Of a DNA stretch of 64,000 nucleotides, positions 32,990 through 41,563 are shown piece after piece. Positions within the stretch are counted from its first letter, which is position 1; each line of letters opens with the position of its first letter. The notes below the pieces were generated by a model that worked only from the letters and a program-made list of their open reading frames with translations, was not told where the DNA came from and made no database searches. This DNA comes from Methylobacteriaceae bacterium (GTDB taxonomy: Bacteria > Pseudomonadota > Alphaproteobacteria > Rhizobiales > Beijerinckiaceae), in assembly GCA_020638195.1 (NCBI GenBank), contig JACKJC010000002.1, positions 744,001 to 808,000 of the forward strand. Reading direction: 5' to 3'. A program made the position numbers and the translations under genes.

Positions 32990-33661
32990 TTAACGCCGCT
33001 TTACCGGCGCCTTGTCGAGAATCGCGCGAGCGCGCGCGAAAACGGAGCGGAACATGTCTGGCGTCAGCACCCGCGTGTTCGTGTTGTAGCGGGAGCAGTG
33101 ATAGCTATCGAGCAGGACGACGGGCCCGTTTGGTCCTGCCAGTCCGAATTCCGCGCCATGGGCGAAGGGATGGGCCGAGAGTTTGCCGCCTGCGGTGCGC
33201 ACGACGCTCTCGTGCGCCACGCGGCCGAGCGCCACGATGGCGCGCAACTCCGTCATTTCCGCCATGGCGGCGGCGAGAAAAGGCCGACACGCCGCCATTT
33301 CGGCGGGCAGGGGCTTGTTCTGCGGCGGCACACAGCGCACCGCGTTGATGATGGCGGCGTCCCGCAACGCCAGCCCATCGTCGGGCCGTGCAGCGTAAGT
33401 CCCGGTCGCGAAGCCGTATTCACCGAGCGTCGCGTAGAGCAGGTCGCCGGCGTAATCGCCGGTGAAGGGGCGGCCGGTGCGGTTGGCGCCTTGCAAACCC
33501 GGCGCGAGGCCGACAATCAGCAGGCGCGCTTCCGGCGCGCCGAAGGGCGGCACCGGCGCATTGAACCATTCGGGCGCGCGCTCGCGCGCCTGCAGGCGAT
33601 AGGCGACGAGACGTTCGCAGCGCGGACAATCGCGCTGCGGGCAGGCCTGAGCGGAAAACAA
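32990..33661 (-). CDS. Uracil-DNA glycosylase, type 5-like (UdgB family)
   Basis: A 223-residue protein with an N-terminal iron-sulfur ligand set (CPQRDCPRC) plus a later cysteine in NAVRCVPPQNK. The active-site loop is GLAPGLQGANRTGRPFTGDY and the second motif is DSYHCSRYNTNT. This fits type-5 (UdgB-like) enzymes that excise uracil and other deaminated bases from DNA. The start is a TTG two bases after the stop of the NYN gene, so the two are translationally coupled. A type-4 enzyme is the alternative; the GLAPGxxGANxTGRPF motif favours type 5. Confidence 0.88.
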   Translation of the reverse strand: MFSAQACPQRDCPRCERLVAYRLQARERAPEWFNAPVPPFGAPEARLLIVGLAPGLQGANRTGRPFTGDYAGDLLYATLGEYGFATGTYAARPDDGLALRDAAIINAVRCVPPQNKPLPAEMAACRPFLAAAMAEMTELRAIVALGRVAHESVVRTAGGKLSAHPFAHGAEFGLAGPNGPVVLLDSYHCSRYNTNTRVLTPDMFRSVFARARAILDKAPVKRR

Positions 33662-33663
33662 GG

Positions 33664-34272
33664 TCAGGCGTTGTGGTCGTCGAAGCCGCCGCCGGCCGAG
33701 GCGGTCTGACGGCGATCCTGGTAGCGCTGCATGCGCTCCATCCGCTCGCCGGGATCGCGGCCGATCTTGGAGACCAGCTGGACGATGTCGACGAATTCGT
33801 CGGCCTGACGGCGCAATTCGTCGGCGACCATCGGGGGCTGGGTCGTGATGGTGGAGACCACCGAGACGCGGACGCCCTTGCGCTGGATCGCCTCGACCAG
33901 CGATCGGAAGTCGCCGTCGCCCGAGAAAAGGACGATATGGTCCAGGTGCTCGGACATTTCCATCGCGTCGACCGCGAGCTCAATGTCCATATTGCCCTTG
34001 ACCTTGCGGCGGCCAGTCGAGTCCACGAATTCCTTCGTGGGCTTCGTGACGACGCTGTAGCCGTTGTAGTCCAGCCAATCGATCAGCGGCCGGATCGCGG
34101 AATATTCCTGATCCTCGACCAGCGCCGTGTAGTAGAAGGCGCGAACCAGTCGACCCTTCGACTGGAACTCCCGCAACAACCTCTTGTAGTCGATGTCGAA
34201 ATTCAGCGCCTTCGCGGTGGCGTAGAGATTTGCTCCATCAATGAACAGAGCAATGCGTTCCTGTTCGGCCAT
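33664..34272 (-). CDS. NYN domain protein (LabA/DUF88 family)
   Basis: A 202-residue protein. IALFIDGANLYATAKAL holds the first acidic residue of the PIN-like NYN fold, KGNMDIELAVDAMEM the second, and VLFSGDGDFRSLVEAI the third group. These acids would bind metal in an RNase-like site. LabA-like proteins are predicted ribonucleases or RNA-binding regulators. It is co-transcribed with the uracil-DNA glycosylase downstream and divergent from rpoZ. A conserved place next to rpoZ is known in rhizobia. Confidence 0.9.
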   Translation of the reverse strand: MAEQERIALFIDGANLYATAKALNFDIDYKRLLREFQSKGRLVRAFYYTALVEDQEYSAIRPLIDWLDYNGYSVVTKPTKEFVDSTGRRKVKGNMDIELAVDAMEMSEHLDHIVLFSGDGDFRSLVEAIQRKGVRVSVVSTITTQPPMVADELRRQADEFVDIVQLVSKIGRDPGERMERMQRYQDRRQTASAGGGFDDHNA

Positions 34273-34650
34273 GTGGTTCTGTCGCTCCGATCAGGCGGCG
34301 CATGGCGCAGGCGCGGCCGTCTTCTAGATATCGATTTTCTGGTCGTCCGGCACGCGGAACGACGCCTGAACGTGGGACGCGAGAAAATCACTTGCGCCCT
34401 ACGCCGCACGAAAATCGTGGTTCATAATGGTTTCGTCAAGGGAAATGAAATGACACACATATCTTTGTTGTTGAAATAAAAGACAATTTTCCGTTTTTCT
34501 CATTCCCCGAATCTGCCTTTTTCGTGGTCATCATTGAATCTTAACGCTTTTTACCCTCCCACGACGACGCTGCGCGAAGCTTGCGGGCTGCGGCGGCACG
34601 GTGTATGCAACCGCTCCTTCCGAATTCCAGATTCCAGGAGACGTCCCCGC
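34273..34650. promoter_or_regulatory. Divergent promoter region between the NYN gene and rpoZ
   Basis: These 378 bases hold no supported gene. An AT-rich patch at about 34,435-34,560 (TTGTTGTTGAAATAAAAGAC and two CTTTTT runs) is the likely promoter zone for rpoZ. I cannot place hexamers with confidence. A purine-rich CAGGAG lies 10-15 bases before the rpoZ start. Confidence 0.45.
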
Positions 34651-35040
34651 ATGGCGCGCGTCACGGTCGAAGATTGCATCGAAAAGGTCGAGAACAGATT
34701 CGACCTCGTCCTCCTGTCCGCGCATCGCGCGCGCATGATCTCGTCGGGCCAGCCGATCACGGTCGATCGCGACAACGACAAGAATCCCGTCGTCGCCCTG
34801 CGCGAGATCGCCGATGGCACGCTGACGCCGGCCGATCTCGAGGAGGATTTCATCCACTCGCTGCAGAAGCATGTCGAGGTGGACGAGCCCGAGGCCGAGG
34901 CCGTGCCCGCGCTGATGAGCTCGGAGCCGACGACGGACGCCGCTGGCGACGTGCAATTCGATCGCATGACAGAAGAAGACCTGCTGCGCGGCCTCGAAGG
35001 CCTCGTGCCGCCGGCCGCCAGCGACGACGACGGCGACTGA
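34651..35040 (+). CDS. rpoZ: RNA polymerase omega subunit
   Basis: A 129-residue protein starting MARVTVEDCIEKVENRFDL, followed by VLLSAHRARMISSGQPITVD and NPVVALREIADG, which is the omega fold. The acidic tail to residue 129 is typical of alphaproteobacterial RpoZ. Omega assists RNA polymerase assembly and contributes to the ppGpp site. The frame is open upstream, but only this ATG matches the family. It sits directly before rsh, the ppGpp enzyme, a conserved order. Confidence 0.96.
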   Translation: MARVTVEDCIEKVENRFDLVLLSAHRARMISSGQPITVDRDNDKNPVVALREIADGTLTPADLEEDFIHSLQKHVEVDEPEAEAVPALMSSEPTTDAAGDVQFDRMTEEDLLRGLEGLVPPAASDDDGD

Positions 35041-35127
35041 ATAGCGATTATCGAAAGCCGCGCTTGTCATGACTCCGCCCGAGGCCGATATTGCGCTGCG
35101 GGCGGCGGATAGCGGGGTTCTCGAAAC

Positions 35128-37326
35128 ATGATGCGGCAGTACGAACTCGTCGAGCGCGTTCGGAAATACAATCCGAGCGCCGACGAGGACCTGCTGAACC
35201 GCGCCTACGTCTACGCGATGAAGGCGCATGGCGCGCAGACCCGCGCCTCCGGCGATCCCTATTTCTCCCATCCGCTGGAAGTCGCCGCGATCCTCACCGA
35301 TCTCGGCCTCGACGACGCGACGATCGTCGCCGCCGTGCTGCACGACACGATCGAGGACACGGCCGCGACCCGCGAGGAGATCGAGCGCCTGTTCGGCGGC
35401 GAGATCGCGCGGCTGGTCGACGGCCTCACCAAGATCAAGAAACTCGATCTGGTCTCTAAGCGCGCGGAGCAGGCCGAGAATTTTCGCAAGCTGCTGCTCG
35501 CCATCGCCGACGATGTGCGCGTATTGCTGGTCAAGCTCGCCGACCGCCTGCACAACATGCGCACGCTGCATTTCGTGCCCCCTGACAAGCGCAAGCGCAT
35601 CGCCGAGGAGACGCTCGACATCTATGCGCCGCTCGCCGGCCGCATGGGCATGCAGGGCGTCCGCGACGAGTTGGAGGGGCTGGCCTTCAGCCATCTGATG
35701 CCGGAAGCCTTCGAAACGATCAGCCATCGTCTCAACGAGCTGCACGCCAAGAACGGCCCGATCATCCGGCGCATCGAGCAGGAATTGCAGCAGGAGTTGA
35801 AGCTGCGCGGCATCGAGGCCGAGGTGAAGGGCCGCCGCAAGGCGCCGTATTCGGTCTGGCGCAAGATGGAGCGCAAGTCGATCGGCTTCGAGCAGCTCTC
35901 CGATATCTATGGCTTTCGCATCATCGTCGCCAATGTCGAGGACTGCTATCGCGTGCTCGGCGTGGTGCACACGAAATGGCCGACCGTTCCCGGCCGCTTC
36001 AAGGATTACATTTCGACGCCCAAGCAGAACGATTATCGCTCGATCCACACGACGGTCGTGGGACCCGGCCATCAGCGCGTCGAGCTGCAGATCCGCTCGC
36101 GCGAGATGAACGAGATCGCGCGGCTCGGCATCGCCGCGCACGCGCTCTACAAGGATTCGCACGCTTCCGACGTCGAGACGCTGAGCCACGAGAGCGGCGC
36201 CTATCGCTGGCTGCAACGCACGCTCGAACTTCTGGCGGAAGGCGACAGCCCCGAAGAATTTCTTGAGCACACCAAGCTCGAACTGTTTCACGATCAGGTC
36301 TTCTGCTTCACGCCGAAGGGCCGCCTCATCGCCTTGCCGCGCGGCGCGACGCCGGTCGATTTCGCCTATGCCGTCCATACAGACGTCGGCAATACGGCCG
36401 TCGGCGCCAAGATCAACGGGCGCATCGCGCCGCTTCTGTCCGAATTGCAGAACGGCGACGAGGTCGAGATCGTGCGCGCCGAGGCGCAGACGCCGCCGGC
36501 CGCCTGGGAGGCGTTGGCGCGCACCGGCAAAGCGCGCTCCGCGATCCGCCGCGCCACCAAGGACGCCGCGCGCGCGCAATATGCGGGGCTCGGCCGGCAG
36601 ATCGTGGCCCGCGCTTTCGAGCGCGCCGACAAGCCCTTTAGCGACGAGGCGCTGAAAGCCGTTCTGCCGCGGCTCGCGCGACCGAATGTCGACGACGTGT
36701 TCGTCGCGGTCGGACGCGGCGAGATGTTTTCGGGCGACGTCGTGAAGGCGCTCCATCCTGAATTCAAGGAAGAGCGCAAGATCGCGCCGGCCATCGACAA
36801 GAAGGAGTCGGGCTGGTTCAATTTCAAGAATGTCTCGAAGCTGATGTTCCGCGCGCCCGGCGGCGATCCCGGCAAGGCCGTGCCGATCCGCGGCCTGCGC
36901 GGCGACCTGCCGGTGCGCTTCGCGCCGAACGGCGGGGCGGTGCCGGGCGATCGCATCGTCGGCATCGTAACGCCGGGCGAGGGGATCACCATTTATCCGA
37001 TCCAGTCTCCCGCGCTGTCGGCCTTCGACAACGAGCCGGGGCGCTGGATCGACGTGCGCTGGGATCTCGAGGAGTACGGGCGCGACAAGTTCCCCGCGCA
37101 GATCAAGGTGACCGCGATCAACGAGCCGGGGTCGCTGGGGGCCATCGCGACCGTGATCGGCGACGCCGGCGCCAATATCGCCAATATCGCCTTCGAGGAG
37201 CATTCGCCCGATTTCCGGGATGTGCTGATCGACGTCGAGGTCAACGACCTCAAGCACCTTACCGGCATCATCTCGCAGCTGAAGGCCAGGCCCGTCGTCA
37301 GCAAGGTGGAGCGGATCAACGGATGA
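35128..37326 (+). CDS. rsh: Bifunctional (p)ppGpp synthetase/hydrolase (RelA/SpoT homologue)
   Basis: A 732-residue protein with all four domains. The HD hydrolase has His48 (YFSHPLEVA) and His72-Asp73 (LHDTIEDT). The synthetase domain at about 230-350 has IYGFRIIVANVEDCYRVLG and PGRFKDYISTPKQNDYRSIH. The TGS domain is near 385-445 (VFCFTPKGRLIALPRGATP), and a C-terminal ACT domain covers about 650-732. Both hydrolase and synthetase residues are kept, so it can make and remove (p)ppGpp, as the single Rsh of most Hyphomicrobiales does. Its stop overlaps the pdxJ start by four bases (ATGA). Confidence 0.97.
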   Translation: MMRQYELVERVRKYNPSADEDLLNRAYVYAMKAHGAQTRASGDPYFSHPLEVAAILTDLGLDDATIVAAVLHDTIEDTAATREEIERLFGGEIARLVDGLTKIKKLDLVSKRAEQAENFRKLLLAIADDVRVLLVKLADRLHNMRTLHFVPPDKRKRIAEETLDIYAPLAGRMGMQGVRDELEGLAFSHLMPEAFETISHRLNELHAKNGPIIRRIEQELQQELKLRGIEAEVKGRRKAPYSVWRKMERKSIGFEQLSDIYGFRIIVANVEDCYRVLGVVHTKWPTVPGRFKDYISTPKQNDYRSIHTTVVGPGHQRVELQIRSREMNEIARLGIAAHALYKDSHASDVETLSHESGAYRWLQRTLELLAEGDSPEEFLEHTKLELFHDQVFCFTPKGRLIALPRGATPVDFAYAVHTDVGNTAVGAKINGRIAPLLSELQNGDEVEIVRAEAQTPPAAWEALARTGKARSAIRRATKDAARAQYAGLGRQIVARAFERADKPFSDEALKAVLPRLARPNVDDVFVAVGRGEMFSGDVVKALHPEFKEERKIAPAIDKKESGWFNFKNVSKLMFRAPGGDPGKAVPIRGLRGDLPVRFAPNGGAVPGDRIVGIVTPGEGITIYPIQSPALSAFDNEPGRWIDVRWDLEEYGRDKFPAQIKVTAINEPGSLGAIATVIGDAGANIANIAFEEHSPDFRDVLIDVEVNDLKHLTGIISQLKARPVVSKVERING

Positions 37327-38084
37327 GCCTTTCCGGCAAGCTGCGCCTCGGCGTGAACATCGATCATGTCGCAACGGTCCGCAATGCGCGCGGCGGCGCG
37401 CGGCCGGACCCGGTTCGCGCGGCGCTTGCGGCGATCGGGGCGGGCGCCGACGGCATTACCGCGCATTTGCGCGAAGACCGCCGCCACATTCGCGACGAGG
37501 ACATGCGGCGGCTGAAGGAGGCGATCTCCAGGCCACTGAATTTCGAGATGGCGGCGACCGAGCAGATGCTCGACATCGCCCTGTCCGTCGCGCCGCACGC
37601 CTGCTGCCTCGTGCCGGAGAAGCGAACCGAGCGCACAACGGAGGGCGGGCTCGACGTCGTCGGCGGCTTTGCCTATCTCAAGCCCTTCGTCGCGGAACTC
37701 GGGCGGGCCGGTGTGCGCGTGTCGCTTTTCATCGAACCCGACGCGGAAGCGCTGGAGGCGGCGGTGGCGCTCGGCGCGCCGGTGGTCGAGCTGCACACGG
37801 GCGCCTGGTGCCATGCGGTCGAGACCGGCGAGGCGGCGCGCGGGCAGGGCGAGTTCGAGCGTCTGCGCACGGCGTCGCGGAAAGCGGCGAGCCTCGGACT
37901 CGAATGCCATGCCGGCCATGGGCTCGATTTCGACACGGCGCGGCTGATCGCGGGTTTTCCCGAGATCGTCGAACTCAACATAGGGCATTTCCTGATCGGC
38001 GAAGCCATTTTCGTCGGGCTTGCCGAATCGGTGCGATTGATGCGCAAAGCGATGGACGAAGGACGGGCGGCAGCAGCGGTATGA
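37323..38084 (+). CDS. pdxJ: Pyridoxine 5'-phosphate synthase
   Basis: A 253-residue TIM-barrel protein starting with LGVNIDHVATVRNARGG, which carries the catalytic histidine, followed by GITAHLREDRRHI and CCLVPEKRTERTTEGGLDV. It condenses 1-deoxyxylulose 5-phosphate with 3-amino-2-oxopropyl phosphate to form pyridoxine 5'-phosphate. The start overlaps the rsh stop, and its own stop overlaps the acpS start, so translation is probably coupled along the chain. Confidence 0.97.
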   Translation: MSLSGKLRLGVNIDHVATVRNARGGARPDPVRAALAAIGAGADGITAHLREDRRHIRDEDMRRLKEAISRPLNFEMAATEQMLDIALSVAPHACCLVPEKRTERTTEGGLDVVGGFAYLKPFVAELGRAGVRVSLFIEPDAEALEAAVALGAPVVELHTGAWCHAVETGEAARGQGEFERLRTASRKAASLGLECHAGHGLDFDTARLIAGFPEIVELNIGHFLIGEAIFVGLAESVRLMRKAMDEGRAAAAV

Positions 38085-38497
38085 TCATCGGTTTCGGTAG
38101 CGATCTCTGCGACATAAGGCGCATCGAAGAGGCTCTGGCGCGCTATGCCGGACGCTTCGAGAAGCGCTGCTTCACAGAGATCGAGCGCAAGAAGTCCGAT
38201 GCGCGGGCGGGGCGGGCGGCCTCCTACGCCAAGCGCTTCGCGGCGAAGGAAGCCTGTTCCAAGGCGCTTGGCACCGGAATTCGGCGCGGCGTGCACTGGG
38301 TCGACATGGGGGTCGTGAATTTGCCATCAGGCCGTCCCACCATGGCGCTCACGCGGGGCGCGGCGGCGCGGCTCGCCGAGTTGACGCCGCCAGGATGCGA
38401 GGCCGTGGTGCATCTGACGATTTCGGACGAGTTTCCGCTGGCCTATGCGCAGGTCATCATCGAGGCGTTGCCGATCGCAGGGACAGGCGGCGCATGA
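38081..38497 (+). CDS. acpS: Holo-[acyl-carrier-protein] synthase
   Basis: A 138-residue phosphopantetheinyl transferase. GFGSDLCDIRRIEEAL near the N-terminus holds the metal-binding aspartate, and FAAKEACSKALGTGI holds the conserved glutamate and lysine. It transfers 4'-phosphopantetheine from CoA to apo-ACP in the cytoplasm. ATG overlaps the pdxJ stop by four bases. The length is normal for AcpS. Confidence 0.96.
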   Translation: MIIGFGSDLCDIRRIEEALARYAGRFEKRCFTEIERKKSDARAGRAASYAKRFAAKEACSKALGTGIRRGVHWVDMGVVNLPSGRPTMALTRGAAARLAELTPPGCEAVVHLTISDEFPLAYAQVIIEALPIAGTGGA

Positions 38498-38573
38498 CGG
38501 GGCGCCCGGCCCGTGCTAGGAGGGGCGGCCCCTGCCGGCCGCCATGCCGGCCAAGTTCAAGGGAAACAGATAG

Positions 38574-39365
38574 ATGAGCGAACCGCTCGGCCTCGACGCC
38601 GACAAATCGAATTCGCAGAAGCACGCCGAAGGCGGGTTCGGCGAGACGGTGAAGGTCGTCATACAGGCGCTGCTGATCGCGCTGGTTGTGCGGACGCTGC
38701 TGTTCCAGCCGTTCAACATTCCCTCGGGCTCGATGATCCCGACGCTTTTGATCGGCGATTTCCTGTTCGTCTCGAAATATTCATACGGCTATTCGCGTTA
38801 TTCGATACCCTTCAGCCCCGATCTTTTCTCTGGGCGCATCCTCGCCTCGAAGCCCAAGCGTGGCGACGTCGTGGTGTTCAAACTGCCGCGCGATACGTCG
38901 AGCGACTACATCAAGCGCGTGATCGGCCTGCCCGGCGACAAGATCCAGATGGTGGAGGGCCGGTTGCAGATCAACGGAAAGACCGTGCCACGCGAGCCGA
39001 TCGCGAAGGTTCGCACGGAGGATCGCTTCGGACGCCTGACCGAGGTGCCGACCTACAAGGAGACGCTGCCGGGCGGCGTCAGCCACACGATCATCGAGAT
39101 CGAGGGCGACACGGGTTTCAACGACAATACCGGCGTGTTCGAGGTGCCGCCCGATCACTACTTCATGATGGGCGACAACCGCGACAATTCCACGGATTCC
39201 CGGGTGCCGCCGGAGCAGGGCGGCGTCGGTTACGTGCCCTCGCAGAACCTCGTCGGCCGCGCCGAGATGATCTTCTTCTCGGTTAGGGACGGAGCGCAAG
39301 CGTGGGAATTCTGGCGTTGGCCGTGGACGGTGCGCTTCTCGCGGCTGTTCCAGCCGGTGCGCTGA
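38574..39365 (+). CDS. lepB: Signal peptidase I
   Basis: A 263-residue membrane protease. One hydrophobic segment at about residues 25-43 is followed by NIPSGSMIPTL with the nucleophile Ser53, and DYIKRVIGLPGDKIQ with the general-base lysine near 106. HYFMMGDNRDNSTDSR is box E. It removes signal peptides from exported proteins on the periplasmic face of the inner membrane, including the porins in this window. A gap of 76 bases separates it from acpS; it overlaps rnc by one base (TGATG). Confidence 0.97.
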   Translation: MSEPLGLDADKSNSQKHAEGGFGETVKVVIQALLIALVVRTLLFQPFNIPSGSMIPTLLIGDFLFVSKYSYGYSRYSIPFSPDLFSGRILASKPKRGDVVVFKLPRDTSSDYIKRVIGLPGDKIQMVEGRLQINGKTVPREPIAKVRTEDRFGRLTEVPTYKETLPGGVSHTIIEIEGDTGFNDNTGVFEVPPDHYFMMGDNRDNSTDSRVPPEQGGVGYVPSQNLVGRAEMIFFSVRDGAQAWEFWRWPWTVRFSRLFQPVR

Positions 39366-40063
39366 TGCCGAGGCGCAAGGACGCCGATCTCAGCCCTCTC
39401 GAGCAACGGATCGGGATTGTGTTTTCCGACCGATCGCTGCTGCGCCAGGCGTTGACCCATGTCAGCGCCTGTACGAAGCGCGCCGACAGCTACCAGCGTC
39501 TCGAATTTCTCGGCGACCGCGTGCTCGGCCTCGTCATCGCCGACCTTTTGTTCGAGACGTTTCCGGATGCGGCGGAAGGCGAATTGTCGCGCCGTCTCGC
39601 GGATCTGGTGCGGCGCGAGACCTGCGCGGAAGTCGCCACGGAATGGGGCGTTGCGCCCTTCATCATTCTGGGCGGCGGCGAGGCGCAATCGGGCGGCGCG
39701 CAAAAGGCCGCGATCCTCGGCGACATCTGCGAATCCATCCTCGGCGCGGTCTTTCTCGACGCGGGTTTCGCCGCGGCGCAGCGTCTGGTGCGCGCGAGCT
39801 TCGCCAGCAGGCTCGATCAGGCCAGCGGCTCGCAGCGCGACCCAAAAAGCGCGCTGCAGGAATGGGCGCAGGGACGCGGATTGGCGACGCCGGTCTACCG
39901 GCTCGACGGGCAGACGGGCCCCGATCACGCGCCGCGCTTTCTGATCTCGGCGACTGTCGAGGGCTTTGCGGACGCGCAGGGCGAGGGCTCGTCGAAGCGC
40001 CACGCAGAGCAGGCGGCGGCCGAAGCCTTTCTGGCGCGCGAGAAAATCGGAGGCGCGGCATGA
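39365..40063 (+). CDS. rnc: Ribonuclease III
   Basis: A 232-residue endoribonuclease. The RNase III domain contains YQRLEFLGDRVLGLVIADLL with the signature, and GDICESILGAVFLDAGF holds the second set of metal ligands. The C-terminal double-stranded RNA-binding domain begins near PKSALQEWAQGRG and ends with RHAEQAAAEAFL. It processes rRNA precursors and other duplex RNA. The ATG shares one base with the lepB stop; the frame is open upstream but inside lepB. Confidence 0.96.
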   Translation: MPRRKDADLSPLEQRIGIVFSDRSLLRQALTHVSACTKRADSYQRLEFLGDRVLGLVIADLLFETFPDAAEGELSRRLADLVRRETCAEVATEWGVAPFIILGGGEAQSGGAQKAAILGDICESILGAVFLDAGFAAAQRLVRASFASRLDQASGSQRDPKSALQEWAQGRGLATPVYRLDGQTGPDHAPRFLISATVEGFADAQGEGSSKRHAEQAAAEAFLAREKIGGAA

Positions 40064-40974
40064 ACGCTGCGGATGAGAACACGCGCTGCGGCTTCGTCGC
40101 GCTGATCGGCGCGCCGAACGCAGGCAAGTCGACGCTGCTGAACGCGCTGGTCGGCGCGAAAGTGTCGATCGTCTCGCGCAAGGTGCAGACGACGCGCGCT
40201 CTGGTGCGCGGCATCGCGATCCACGGCGACGCCCAGATCATCTTCGTCGACACGCCCGGCATATTCGCGCCCAAGCGCCGGCTCGACCGCGCGATGGTGA
40301 CGAGCGCCTGGGGCGGGGCGGGCGACGCCGACGTCGTCGCGCTGCTCGTCGACAGCAAGAAGGGGAACGACGACGAGGTCGAGGCGATTCTCGAAAGGCT
40401 GAAGGACGCGCCGCGCAAGAAGGTTCTGGTCCTCAACAAGATCGACCTCATTCCGCGCGAAAACCTGCTGGCTCTGGCGCAGGAACTGAACACGCGCTGC
40501 GCTTTTGCCGAGACCTTCATGGTGTCGGCGGCCAAGGGCGACGGCGTCGAAAAATTGCGCGAGAAACTGGCCGGCATGATGAAGCCCGGCCCGTGGCTCT
40601 ATCCGGAAGATCAGGTGTCCGACGCGCCGTTGCGCTCGCTGGCGGCGGAAATCACGCGCGAAAAACTGTTCGAGCGGCTGCACGACGAATTGCCCTACGA
40701 AGCGACGGTCGAGACCGATCAGTGGAAGACGATGCCCGATGGCTCGGCGCGCATCGAGCAGACGATCTTCGTCGCGCGCGACGGGCAGAAGAAGATCGTG
40801 ATCGGCGAGGCTGGCCGGATGATCAAATCCATCGGCCAAGCTGCGCGAAAAGAGATCGCGGAGGCCGCCGAACAGAAAGTGCATCTCTTCCTGTTCGTGA
40901 AGGTGCGCTCGAACTGGGCCGACGATCCCGAGCGCTATCGCGAAATGGGGCTGGAATTTCCGCGCGGCGGGTAG
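40060..40974 (+). CDS. era: GTPase Era
   Basis: A 304-residue GTPase. G1 is GAPNAGKST near residues 18-25, G3 is DTPGIFAPKRRL, G4 is NKID, and G5 is SAAKGDGV. The C-terminal KH domain includes RDGQKKIVIGEAGRMIKSIG. Era binds the 3' end of 16S rRNA and assists small-subunit maturation. The ATG overlaps the rnc stop by four bases. The two rRNA-processing genes are thus coupled. Confidence 0.97.
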   Translation: MNAADENTRCGFVALIGAPNAGKSTLLNALVGAKVSIVSRKVQTTRALVRGIAIHGDAQIIFVDTPGIFAPKRRLDRAMVTSAWGGAGDADVVALLVDSKKGNDDEVEAILERLKDAPRKKVLVLNKIDLIPRENLLALAQELNTRCAFAETFMVSAAKGDGVEKLREKLAGMMKPGPWLYPEDQVSDAPLRSLAAEITREKLFERLHDELPYEATVETDQWKTMPDGSARIEQTIFVARDGQKKIVIGEAGRMIKSIGQAARKEIAEAAEQKVHLFLFVKVRSNWADDPERYREMGLEFPRGG

Positions 40975-40979
40975 GGGCG

Positions 40980-41171
40980 TCACCTCGCCCCGGCAAACCA
41001 CCTGACAGTCTCGATCACCGCCAGCAGGATGGCGCCGCCGAGCGCCAGCATCGCGGCGCGTTGCAGCCAGAGCGTTGTTCTGCCGGGAAATACCCTCAGG
41101 CTCGACAGAAGATAGAAGAGGATGGCGACGAGGCCGGCCGCCTGCATGAAGGTCTCGGTGGCATTGCCCAT
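40980..41171 (-). CDS. Small two-helix membrane protein
   Basis: A 63-residue protein with hydrophobic segments at about residues 11-26 (AAGLVAILFYLLSSLRV) and 38-58 (AAMLALGGAILLAVIETV), linked by a basic loop. The ATG has a GAGG about 10 bases upstream; an alternative ATG nine codons earlier has none. I recognise no family. It lies on the minus strand between era and a glycine-zipper protein, 5 bases from the era stop. Confidence 0.5.
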   Translation of the reverse strand: MGNATETFMQAAGLVAILFYLLSSLRVFPGRTTLWLQRAAMLALGGAILLAVIETVRWFAGAR

Positions 41172-41281
41172 CTTGCGCCTCAACGTCTTGTTAACCATAA
41201 GTGGGCTCAATCCTACATGCGATTTCGCGGGAAGGGCGCCTGACGCCTGCTCCTGCATCCGACGCCAGACTGGAGCCCCCG

Positions 41282-41515
41282 ATGCGCAAGACCCTTCTCG
41301 CCGCCCTCCTGATCCTGCCGCTTTCCGTTGGCGCCGCGCAGGCGTCCGAACGCCTGCTCGACGGCGCGCTCGGCGGGGCGGCTGGCGGCATCGTGTTCGG
41401 GCCGGTGGGTCTCGTCGCCGGCGCCGTGGTCGGGGCGACGGCGGGCCCGGCGATCGCGTCGAGCTGGGGTCTGAAGGAAAAGCGCAAGGTGAAGCGCCGT
41501 CGCCACCGCCGCTGA
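41282..41515 (+). CDS. Small exported glycine-zipper-like protein
   Basis: A 77-residue protein. Residues 1-22 form a signal peptide (MRKTLLAALLILPLSVGAAQ, cleavage near QAS). Residues 30-58 have a Gly/Ala pattern, GALGGAAGGIVFGPVGLVAG, that suits a glycine zipper for tight membrane packing. The tail is strongly basic (KEKRKVKRRRHRR). Related short proteins are common in the envelope of rhizobia; function is unknown. The start is set by the signal peptide. Confidence 0.65.
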   Translation: MRKTLLAALLILPLSVGAAQASERLLDGALGGAAGGIVFGPVGLVAGAVVGATAGPAIASSWGLKEKRKVKRRRHRR

Positions 41516-41563
41516 CATCACCGCGGACTGGACCCATCGGCCGCGCCTCGCCCATATAGGCGT

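Noticed and set aside
34531..37374. 947-codon frame antisense to rsh
   Set aside because: A shadow of a high-GC gene. Its protein is rich in Arg, Asp and His with no domain, and rsh on the other strand is fully conserved.
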